The position numbers were made by a program, and so were the translations under genes. 64,000 nt of DNA from Gemmobacter nectariphilus DSM 15620 (lineage in GTDB: Bacteria > Pseudomonadota > Alphaproteobacteria > Rhodobacterales > Rhodobacteraceae), in NCBI RefSeq assembly GCF_000429765.1, contig NZ_AUCM01000015.1, positions 22,010 through 86,009 of the forward strand. Direction: 5' to 3'. Numbering within the stretch: position 1 is the first letter of the stretch; every line of letters starts with the position of its first letter. Positions 57,567 to 64,000 of this stretch are shown piece by piece. Under the pieces are notes generated by a model, which had not been told where the DNA came from, did not search any database, and was given only the letters and a program-made list of their open reading frames with translations.

Positions 57567-58247
57567 ATGCCCCGAACCCGCCCCCACGACATCCGCTCCG
57601 CGCTCGACGCGCTGCTCGAGGCGTTGGAGCCCGGAGGGCGGCTGCCGGCCGAGCGCGATCTCGCCCGCCGGCTGGGCTGCTCGCGCCAGACCCTGCGCGC
57701 CTGCCTCGCCGCGCTCGAGCGCGAGGGCGCAGTGTGGCGCCATGTCGGTCAGGGCACCTTCCGCGGCCCGCGTCCACGCCATCTGCCATTGCGTGACACG
57801 CTGCTGATCGAGGGCGCGACACCCATCGACGTGATGGATGCGCGGATGCTGATCGAGCCGATGGTGGCGGCCGAGGCCGCGCGACGCGCCGACGCGGCGG
57901 ATGTCAGCCTGTTGCGCATGCGGGTTCTTGCCGGCCGCCGCGCCCCTGATCGTGCCGCCTGCGAACAGGCCGACGATGCCTTCCACCGCGCGCTGGGGCA
58001 GATCTCGGGCAACCCGATCCTGGCCGGTTTTCTGGGCTATCTTTCCGGTATCCGCCGCCGCTCTGCCTGGCAGCGCGAGTGGGAACGGACGTATTGCCGC
58101 GTCGGCGCCCGCGCCTTCCAGACCCTACACAGCGACCAGCATGACGGCATCGTCGACGCCATCGCCGACCACCAGCCGGACCTTGCCGCGGCGCGGATGA
58201 CGGACCACCTGCGGACCGTCAGTGAGGATCTGACCATGGCGGACTGA
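57567..58247 (+). CDS. FadR-type GntR regulator
   Basis: This 226-residue regulator has an N-terminal winged helix (RLPAERDLARRLGCSRQTLRACLAAL, about 30-55, followed by REGAVWRHVGQGTF) and a helical FCD-type effector domain in which TPIDVMDARMLIEPMVAAEAA and ITDHL-like residues place a metal/ligand pocket. It is divergent from the TauE gene, which it probably represses. It is the last island gene before the phage tail genes. Confidence 0.87.
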   Translation: MPRTRPHDIRSALDALLEALEPGGRLPAERDLARRLGCSRQTLRACLAALEREGAVWRHVGQGTFRGPRPRHLPLRDTLLIEGATPIDVMDARMLIEPMVAAEAARRADAADVSLLRMRVLAGRRAPDRAACEQADDAFHRALGQISGNPILAGFLGYLSGIRRRSAWQREWERTYCRVGARAFQTLHSDQHDGIVDAIADHQPDLAAARMTDHLRTVSEDLTMAD

Positions 58248-58393
58248 TGCGCAAGTGGCCCGCCCGGCCTAGCTCCTTGCTCCCGAGACGAGAAAATGGA
58301 CACGCGCATGTGCGAAGGAGCGTTTGCGCGTTTAGCGGCGCGCGCATTCGCGAGGTCAGGGGAGCAGCCAAGGCGCCCGCCCGCGGAGCTCCC
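58248..58393. other. Junction between the respiratory island and the phage tail genes
   Basis: These 146 bp separate the GntR gene from the end of the DUF2793 tail fibre gene. No gene, tRNA end or clear repeat matching the region around 40 kb was seen. It must contain the border of the phage DNA on this side. Confidence 0.45.
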
Positions 58394-59470
58394 TCAGCCC
58401 ATCTTCGCACCCCAGAAGGACGTGTGATCGGCCGCGAAATACCCGTCCGCGACCCGGAAATACCCCTGAAGCTCAACGGTATCGCCTGCGGTGAGGGGCA
58501 CCATGGTCTGCAGCCAGATCGCGGTGGCGAGCGAGACATGGGTCGCTGAGATTTCGCCGAGGGAGCCGCGGATTTCCGTCGTGCCGTTCAGCACCAGCCG
58601 CCCACGCATACGGGCCGTGGCGCTTGCGTTGATCTTGTAGAGCAGCGTCGCGCCGAAGAGGTAAGTACCGTCGACCGGGGCCACGAAATGGTTGTTCGCG
58701 GCGTCGAAGGCCCCCTGATCGTTGGTGTCGGTGTTGTTGAGGCCGATCTTGGTCCAGGTGCCGACGCCGACATAGTTGTCGTAGTTCGTGTACGCCTTGA
58801 AGCGCGGCTGCCGGGGCTGATCGACGATGCCGGTAGTGTTGTCCACGCTGAGCCCGTCGAAGAAGGTGCTGCCGTCGGCGGAGACCGCGAGGCGGAAGCG
58901 GTCGGAGCCGAAGAGCCCCACCAGCGCCTTGGTGACAAAGCCGGTCTGCAGCGTCAGGCCGAGGTCGTCGCCTGCCGCCTCCTTGTTCATGGTGTAGAAC
59001 AGATCGCCGGTCCCACCCTCGGCGACGGTCTTCGCCGTCCAGAGCGCGGCGTTCAGCTTGGCCGAGAACGGGTTCGATGCATCTGCCGTGGTGCCCAGCC
59101 CGAGCAGCGCGAGGTTCTGCAGCGCGGCTGGCGTGGTCCCGACCCAGCCTGAACCGTCGTAGACCAGCAGCAGGCCCTCGTCCTCGACCCACGCCCGCCA
59201 GCCGTTGCGCGGCGGCAGTCGGAGCCAGGCGCCATCGGTCCAGAGCGCGACGTTCAGGTCCCAGCCTGCCCAGTCGCCCGTTGAGCCGGAGGCGACGATG
59301 TATCGGTCGCCGTCGGCGGGGCTTCCGGGTGGCGCGGTCAGGTCCCGGTCGAGGACGGAGAGCTGCACGAGCCCGTCGAGGATCCTCAGCGCCTCGTTGT
59401 GGGTGATATGCTTCTGGGCCTGCGCCGCCAGGATGTAGGGCAGCAGCAGATGGGTCGTGGCATCGGACAT
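58394..59470 (-). CDS. DUF2793 tail fibre protein
   Basis: This 358-residue protein starts MSDATTHLLLPYILAAQAQK and has the DUF2793 hallmarks HITHNEALRILDGLVQLSVLDRDLTAPPGSPADGDRYIVA-type sequence, split here as HITHNEALRILDGL and PGSPADGDRYIV. The C-terminal half is beta-rich (a C1q/TNF-like fold is likely) and ends GYFAADHTSFWGAKMG. It probably binds the host surface. The start at 59470 was chosen over an upstream frame that is low-quality. A hairpin separates it from the gene before it. Confidence 0.88.
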   Translation of the reverse strand: MSDATTHLLLPYILAAQAQKHITHNEALRILDGLVQLSVLDRDLTAPPGSPADGDRYIVASGSTGDWAGWDLNVALWTDGAWLRLPPRNGWRAWVEDEGLLLVYDGSGWVGTTPAALQNLALLGLGTTADASNPFSAKLNAALWTAKTVAEGGTGDLFYTMNKEAAGDDLGLTLQTGFVTKALVGLFGSDRFRLAVSADGSTFFDGLSVDNTTGIVDQPRQPRFKAYTNYDNYVGVGTWTKIGLNNTDTNDQGAFDAANNHFVAPVDGTYLFGATLLYKINASATARMRGRLVLNGTTEIRGSLGEISATHVSLATAIWLQTMVPLTAGDTVELQGYFRVADGYFAADHTSFWGAKMG

Positions 59471-59492
59471 GGACGGTCTCCAGAACGAAGAA

Positions 59493-59515
59493 CGCCGCCT
59501 GCATGGCAGGCGGCG
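59493..59515 (-). terminator. Hairpin between tail fibre genes
   Basis: CGCCGCCTGC-ATG-GCAGGCGGCG is a perfect 10-bp stem with a three-base loop in the 74-bp gap upstream of the DUF2793 gene. It may limit read-through or set transcript ends. Confidence 0.5.
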
Positions 59516-59544
59516 AACAGTGGCGCAGCAGTGGTGCTGACGAG

Positions 59545-59925
59545 CTACCCGTGCTCGGGCGTCTTCCCCGGAATCGCGGACAGAACTGGGTCGGGTTTCG
59601 CCGCGTCCCACTTCGCGGCCATCGAGGCCCAGCGATCAATTTCGGCACGGAAGGCCGGGTCATCGATCCGCAGATGGAAGGTGTAGAGCCGATCGACAAT
59701 CTCGCGCATGAGCGCGCGCATCTCGTCGTCATCGATCCGAGAGACCTCGGACCAGGGAATGCGGTTGCCTTCTGCATCTTGGACGATGACGTCGCTGCCG
59801 TCACCGGTGCGCGAGATGGGCGTCCGGCCCGCATGCAGGGCCTCCAACTGCGTGTTTCGCACGCAGGCCACGGCCATCACTCTGGCAAGCTGGGCTGCTA
59901 TTCGGTCTTCGTCTTCAGGGCGCAT
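59545..59925 (-). CDS. Hypothetical phage protein after the tail tip gene
   Basis: This 126-residue acidic, helical protein (MRPEDEDRIAAQLARVMAVA at the start) with IPWSEVSRIDDDEMRALM has no signal or membrane segment. It lies between the tail tip and fibre genes in a coding-dense operon. It is not recognised; a chaperone for the fibre is possible from position. Confidence 0.65.
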   Translation of the reverse strand: MRPEDEDRIAAQLARVMAVACVRNTQLEALHAGRTPISRTGDGSDVIVQDAEGNRIPWSEVSRIDDDEMRALMREIVDRLYTFHLRIDDPAFRAEIDRWASMAAKWDAAKPDPVLSAIPGKTPEHG

Positions 59926-59978
59926 GACCCAAGCTTACGCCGCAGGATGCGTGCTCTTCCAGAACTCATTGCGCTACC

Positions 59979-62900
59979 TCAGAAGTTCAGCGTTACAGCC
60001 TTGGGCGCACCCCGCCCGACAAGGGCGGAGAGCTGATGGATGCGGATGTCTAGCGTGTCGCCGGGGGCGAGTAGCTCGCCCCAGTCTGCGGTCTGCTGTG
60101 CGGCGGTGTAGACCGCGCTAGTGGTGGCGGTACTCAGCACCCGCTTCACAGTGGCGCCGTCGAGGATCTCCACCTCGTAGGCTTCCAGTTCCTCGGCCAG
60201 CGGCACTTCCAGCCCGCCCCAGGTGTCGGCGGAAAGCGCTCGGGACCGGCGCGTCCAGCGGATGGTCAGATCGCCGGGCGTGCGCGACCGCCGCCATGGC
60301 TGCTCGACATGCGCGACCGAGAACGGCCGCAGCCCCACGCCCTCAGGCGTGAAGGTCTGCCCCACATAGGTCTCGTCGCTGACCGGGCGGCTCGCCGGGC
60401 CGATGCGCCAGTTCCACGGGATGCCGAGATCGGCCTCGGCGATCGGCAGCGGTGCGAGGCTGTCGTCGAGCACCACGACCCGCGCGCCCGCAGGCGCCGG
60501 ATTGCCCATTGCACCCTCGGTCCCGCGCTGACCCCGCAGCAAGCGGGTCAGCCGATACCGGCCGGGTGCCAGCAGCTCGGCCGCGCCCGCCTGCACGATC
60601 TCCCACACCCCCGACGCGGTCTCGATGGCCAGCGCGTTGGCGCCGCCGAAGAGCGTCAGGTCGGTGACGCTTTCCAGCGTGCCGGTCAGCAGATCGACCA
60701 CCAGCGCGTTGCCGAGGTCGAAGCGCGAGGTGGGGCCCGCGTAGAAGTCCGAGACCAGCGTGCCGAGCCGGGCCCGCGTGCCGAAGCTGGTGAGCATCTC
60801 GAAGCCATCGGTCGCGGGACTGCGGAACACCGCCATCTCACCCGGCCACGGTGCAGCGTGCGCCGCCACAAACGGTCGATGCGCGGGCTGGTCCTCGGTC
60901 AGCTGCGGCAGATCCATCAGCACTGCTTCCGGCGCGCCGAACACCACGGCCCGCGTCAGCGATGCCGCGCGGGGATCGCCAGGTGGCAGATCGTAGGTCG
61001 CCCGGTCCTGACGGACCGCCTCGATGCCGCGCGCCTCGGCGTCGGCGATGGAGACGAGCCGCAGGTCGACCAACCGCCCGTCATGCTCCAGCCGGATCGC
61101 ATCGGCCGGATCGAGCGCGAGGCGCGAGGGCGGCAGACGGAATGCCGCCGTCTCCCGGGCCACCCACGCCTCCATCAACGCGCGGCGGCAGCGTCGCTCG
61201 GCTTCCTCGGGCGGCACCGCCATCGGGAAGGACTCGGAGGCGATCCGCGTCGTGTCGACGGTGATGCGCCGGGCCTCGACGAGGGCCGCGTCGTAGTCCT
61301 CGTCCGCCCGGGCGACCTGCCATTTCAGGGCCTGCGGCAGCTCCGTTTCCTGGCCGCGCGTCAGTTCCAGCGGGTCGCCCTCGCGGGCGGCCACGAGATC
61401 GTCGGGCCCGAGCGTGGCGACCGACGCCCTGCCGCGCATGACGAACCGGATCGCGCCCTCGGTCTCCACCGCGTCGAACCCGAAATGCCGCGACAGCGTG
61501 GTGATCGAGGCGCGCGGGCTTTCCAGCGCCGTGATGGCATAGCCCTCGACCGCACCCCAGAGGCCGGTGACATCGACGCGGGACTCGGGCAGTCCCGCAC
61601 GCAGACAGAGGTGCCGCACGAGCGCCGCCAGCGACACCGACCCGAGGCGGCCGGTCAGCCAATGGCCGAGCCGCCAGTTGGGGCCATCGGTCCAGACGTC
61701 CGTCAGTTCAGGGAAGAACGGATACGGCCGCGCGTCCCAGGTCCATGCCGCGCATTCTGGCACGTCGACCATCCGGCCGCCGTAGACCGAGGACAGTGGG
61801 TTGTTCGCGGCCTCACCCCAGAAGAGATAGGTCGCCTCGAGATAGGCGCGCTGGATGGCATCGTCGCGCCAGCCCCGCGAGAAATGCGGCGTGAAGCTCT
61901 CGGACGATTTCGGATCGAAGAAGACGTTCGGCTGGTTGGTGCCCCGGTCGATGGCGGGACAGCCAAGCTCGGTGAACCAGACGGGCTTAGACTGCGGCGC
62001 CCATGCCGTCGGCGTTCCGCTCTCAACCCCGCCCGGGCGGTTGTAGTGCGCGTTCGACCACCAGGCGCGAAGATCCTTGTAGCGGAAGACCCACGGCTTG
62101 GCCGCAGCACCGTCGGTGATCGGAGTCCTGTCTTGCGCGCTTCGGTCGGAGGCGCTGGCATAGAACCAGTCGAAGCCTTCGCCGCCCGCGATGTTCCCCT
62201 GCAGGTAGGCCCGGTCGTAGATCGCGGGCCAGCCCTCTACCGCGTCCGCATGTTCGAAGCCGTCGCGCCAGTCCGACAGCGGCATGTAGTTGTCGATCCC
62301 GATGAAATCGATCTCCGGATCGGCCCAGAGCGGATCGAGGTGGAAGAACACGTCGCCGCTGCCATCGCCCGGCTGGTGTCCGAAATACTCCGACCAATCG
62401 GCAGCATAGCCGATCCTGGTGCCGGACCCGAGGATCGAGCGCGCATCGGCGAGCAGATCCCGATAGGCCTGCACCGCCGGATAGGTGGTTGCGCCCGAGC
62501 GGATGGTCGTCAGCCCCGGCATTTCGGTGCCGATCAGAAAGGCGTCGACCCCTCCTGCGGCCGCGCAAAGATGTGCGTAGTGCAACACCATTCGGCGTAG
62601 GCCCCAGTCACTCGGTGATCCGGTCCACGAAACCGCCTGACCCGAGACGCTGAAGCTGGCGGGCGTGGCCGCGCCGAACAGCGCGGTGACCTGGCTTGCG
62701 GCCGTGGCGGTCTTGTCCACGGTCCCTGCGAAGCCCGCAGCCGGAGAACAGGTGATCCGCCCCCGCCACGGGAATACGGGCTGGCCTGCGTCCGCGGCGT
62801 TGTCGGAATACGGGTTCGGCAGCGTGTTGCCGGGCGGCACATCCATCAGGATGAACGGATAGAAGGTGACGCGTAGCCCGCGCGCCTTCATCTCCTGAAC

Positions 62901-63944
62901 CGCTTGCACGACGGCGAAGTCGGACGGCGTGCCGCCATAGACGGGCCGATCCTGATCGTCGCGGCTGACGAGGAAGGCGCTGGCGCGGCTGACGCCATTG
63001 ACCGACCAGCTGGCGGGCGTGGTCGACTTGGCCGACACCTCGACGCCCGGCCGCACCTTGCAGGCGCCCGCGCGCAGATCGTCGCCGAACCACGCCACGA
63101 CGAGACTGACGCTCTCGACCGCCGGGGCCATGGCCTGAAGCCGGTCCAGTGACTCCACCATGTCCGTTGCATCCGGCAGCGCGTTCAGGTTCTCGGGCAC
63201 CGTCGTGCCGCCATCGGTCTTGCGGATGGCCTGCGTCGCGTAGGTGAACTCGCCCGAGGCCGGGATCATGGTGACGGCGCGGGTCAGCCCCTCGGCGGTG
63301 TCGGGATCGGCGAGCGGCCGGAACACCTCGAAGGACAGCTGCGGCAGACGGTTGCCATAGGTCGAGAGCGCCAGTTCCTCGAAGACCACATAGGCCGTGC
63401 CGCGATAGGCTGGCGTGCTGGCCGCCCCCATTTTCGCGGCGATGAACGGATCGGCGATCTGCGCCTCGTCGCCGGGATACCAGCGCCAGGTGACGCCGGA
63501 GAGGTCCATCGGCTTGCCGTCGGCCCAGATGCGGCCGATGCCGGTGATCGGGCCCTCGCACAAGGCGACGGCGAAGCTGGCGTAGTACAGATACTCGGTC
63601 GTCTTGACCTTGCCGCCTCCGCCGCCCTTGCCGCCACCCTGCGTGGTGGTCTTGGTCTCCTCGCGGAAGTCGGTCGCCCAGATCACGTTCCCGCCCATCC
63701 GCATCCGCCCGTAGACGCGCGGGACGACGGCGCCCTCGGTCGAGGACGTGATCCGAAGGCTGTCGAGCCGCGGGCCCTCGATGCGCTGCGTCGGCGCGAG
63801 CGAGGACACGATCCAGCTGTCAACGACCGACCCAATGGTCGAGCCGACGAAGCCGCCGATGGTCGCGGCGCTGACGCCAAGGATCGCGCCACCGATCGAA
63901 CCGCCGATGGCGGCGCCGGCCGCGCCAAGGACAAGCGTTGCCAT
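59979..63944 (-). CDS. Phage tail tip / host specificity protein with GTA-like TIM barrel
   Basis: This 1321-residue tail baseplate hub protein starts with a Gly/Ala-rich hydrophobic stretch (about residues 1-50). The middle holds a GTA_TIM-barrel-like region (about 430-740) with DFIGIDNYMPLSDWRDG and PVWFTELGCPAIDRGTN. A phage-tail_3 domain follows (about 790-940, LPQALKWQVARADEDYDAAL). The C-terminal part is beta-rich with GQTFTPEGVGLRPFSVAH. The protein resembles RcGTA gp15 and siphophage J-type proteins, which carry receptor binding. The usual order has it directly after the NlpC/P60 gene, which the right edge supports. Confidence 0.91.
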   Translation of the reverse strand: MATLVLGAAGAAIGGSIGGAILGVSAATIGGFVGSTIGSVVDSWIVSSLAPTQRIEGPRLDSLRITSSTEGAVVPRVYGRMRMGGNVIWATDFREETKTTTQGGGKGGGGGKVKTTEYLYYASFAVALCEGPITGIGRIWADGKPMDLSGVTWRWYPGDEAQIADPFIAAKMGAASTPAYRGTAYVVFEELALSTYGNRLPQLSFEVFRPLADPDTAEGLTRAVTMIPASGEFTYATQAIRKTDGGTTVPENLNALPDATDMVESLDRLQAMAPAVESVSLVVAWFGDDLRAGACKVRPGVEVSAKSTTPASWSVNGVSRASAFLVSRDDQDRPVYGGTPSDFAVVQAVQEMKARGLRVTFYPFILMDVPPGNTLPNPYSDNAADAGQPVFPWRGRITCSPAAGFAGTVDKTATAASQVTALFGAATPASFSVSGQAVSWTGSPSDWGLRRMVLHYAHLCAAAGGVDAFLIGTEMPGLTTIRSGATTYPAVQAYRDLLADARSILGSGTRIGYAADWSEYFGHQPGDGSGDVFFHLDPLWADPEIDFIGIDNYMPLSDWRDGFEHADAVEGWPAIYDRAYLQGNIAGGEGFDWFYASASDRSAQDRTPITDGAAAKPWVFRYKDLRAWWSNAHYNRPGGVESGTPTAWAPQSKPVWFTELGCPAIDRGTNQPNVFFDPKSSESFTPHFSRGWRDDAIQRAYLEATYLFWGEAANNPLSSVYGGRMVDVPECAAWTWDARPYPFFPELTDVWTDGPNWRLGHWLTGRLGSVSLAALVRHLCLRAGLPESRVDVTGLWGAVEGYAITALESPRASITTLSRHFGFDAVETEGAIRFVMRGRASVATLGPDDLVAAREGDPLELTRGQETELPQALKWQVARADEDYDAALVEARRITVDTTRIASESFPMAVPPEEAERRCRRALMEAWVARETAAFRLPPSRLALDPADAIRLEHDGRLVDLRLVSIADAEARGIEAVRQDRATYDLPPGDPRAASLTRAVVFGAPEAVLMDLPQLTEDQPAHRPFVAAHAAPWPGEMAVFRSPATDGFEMLTSFGTRARLGTLVSDFYAGPTSRFDLGNALVVDLLTGTLESVTDLTLFGGANALAIETASGVWEIVQAGAAELLAPGRYRLTRLLRGQRGTEGAMGNPAPAGARVVVLDDSLAPLPIAEADLGIPWNWRIGPASRPVSDETYVGQTFTPEGVGLRPFSVAHVEQPWRRSRTPGDLTIRWTRRSRALSADTWGGLEVPLAEELEAYEVEILDGATVKRVLSTATTSAVYTAAQQTADWGELLAPGDTLDIRIHQLSALVGRGAPKAVTLNF

Positions 63945-63953
63945 GGTGTGGTC

Positions 63954-64000
63954 TCAGCGTTGCGGGAACAGGAAGGCGAAGGCGATGCGCCGCCGCCAGG
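63954..64000 (-). CDS. C-terminal end of a tail gene (likely NlpC/P60 peptidase)
   Basis: Only the last 14 codons are inside the window, encoding WRRRIAFAFLFPQR and a TGA. In Rhodobacterales phages the gene directly before the tail tip is an NlpC/P60 cell-wall peptidase with a basic, hydrophobic C-terminus of this type. The stop lies nine bases before the tail tip ATG. The identity is by synteny. Confidence 0.5.
   Translation of the reverse strand, partial: WRRRIAFAFLFPQR

Noticed and set aside
60309..62600. 763-codon plus-strand frame over the tail tip gene
   Set aside because: It is antisense to the TIM-barrel tail protein and has shadow-like composition.
1..64000. CRISPR array or tRNA/rRNA genes
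   Set aside because: No spaced direct repeats of the CRISPR type, no complete tRNA cloverleaf and no rRNA sequence were found on reading; short repeats at 19.6-19.7 kb are too few and too short.

Overview
The window is GC-rich (roughly 65%) DNA from an alphaproteobacterium, most probably a member of the Rhodobacteraceae. The evidence is the codon use, tail proteins of the gene-transfer-agent/Rhodobacterales phage type (DUF2460 start, GTA-like TIM-barrel tail tip, DUF2793 fibre), the DUF2924/serine-recombinase locus, and a cbb3/NnrS/Rrf2 island of a kind common in that family. No rRNA gene, intact tRNA gene or CRISPR array was seen.

Layout. (1) 1-15.2 kb, minus strand: late module of a lambda-like tailed prophage, read right to left: terS, terL, gpW-like connector, portal, a fused prohead protease/major capsid protein, DUF2190 decoration protein, head-tail proteins, tail tube, a tail chaperone with a -1 frameshift site, tape measure, and the first codons of a DUF2460 gene. 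A complete mercury-resistance cassette (merR / merTPFA) sits inside this operon between a head-tail gene and the tail terminator gene. (2) 15.2-28.6 kb: early and replication genes: DUF3489 protein, ParB-methyltransferase, RuvC-like nuclease, primase-helicase, Cas4-like nuclease, HNH protein, DEAD/DEAH helicase, Sak4-like ATPase and a sigma-like factor, with regulatory palindromes and a repeated leader. (3) 28.6-40 kb: a 731-residue protein of unknown function, a tightly coupled serine-recombinase operon that also carries a DUF488 gene and an unknown partner, and a type III restriction-modification locus whose res gene has an in-frame stop. (4) 40.2-58.3 kb: an IS256-family remnant, then a nitric-oxide/microaerobic respiration island. 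An Rrf2 regulator stands between a leftward NO/nitro-stress operon (truncated globin, hemerythrin, CMD, DUF488, nitronate monooxygenase, 5-FTHF ligase, NnrS, NnrU) and a rightward cbb3 oxidase operon (ccoNOQP, DUF2189, ccoS, small proteins, DUF6522, CBS). A second divergon holds DUF2249 on one side and a GltD-like reductase, an NsrR-like Rrf2 protein, Mrp-DUF971 and an Nfu-DUF6522 fusion on the other. A TauE/GntR pair closes the island. (5) 58.4-64 kb, minus strand: phage tail fibre and tail tip genes.

How the parts fit. The late genes at the left edge end exactly where DUF2460 starts, and the right edge opens with the last codons of the gene before the tail tip. In this phage type only about three genes (DUF2460, DUF2163, NlpC/P60) lie between those points. 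The two ends may therefore be joined, making the sequence a circular or circularly permuted element of about 66 kb that carries the respiratory island. The alternative is two separate prophages. The phage carries mercury detoxification as cargo, and the island couples NO detoxification, a high-affinity oxidase and Fe-S repair. A near-identical 13-bp palindrome lies in both divergent promoter regions of the island.
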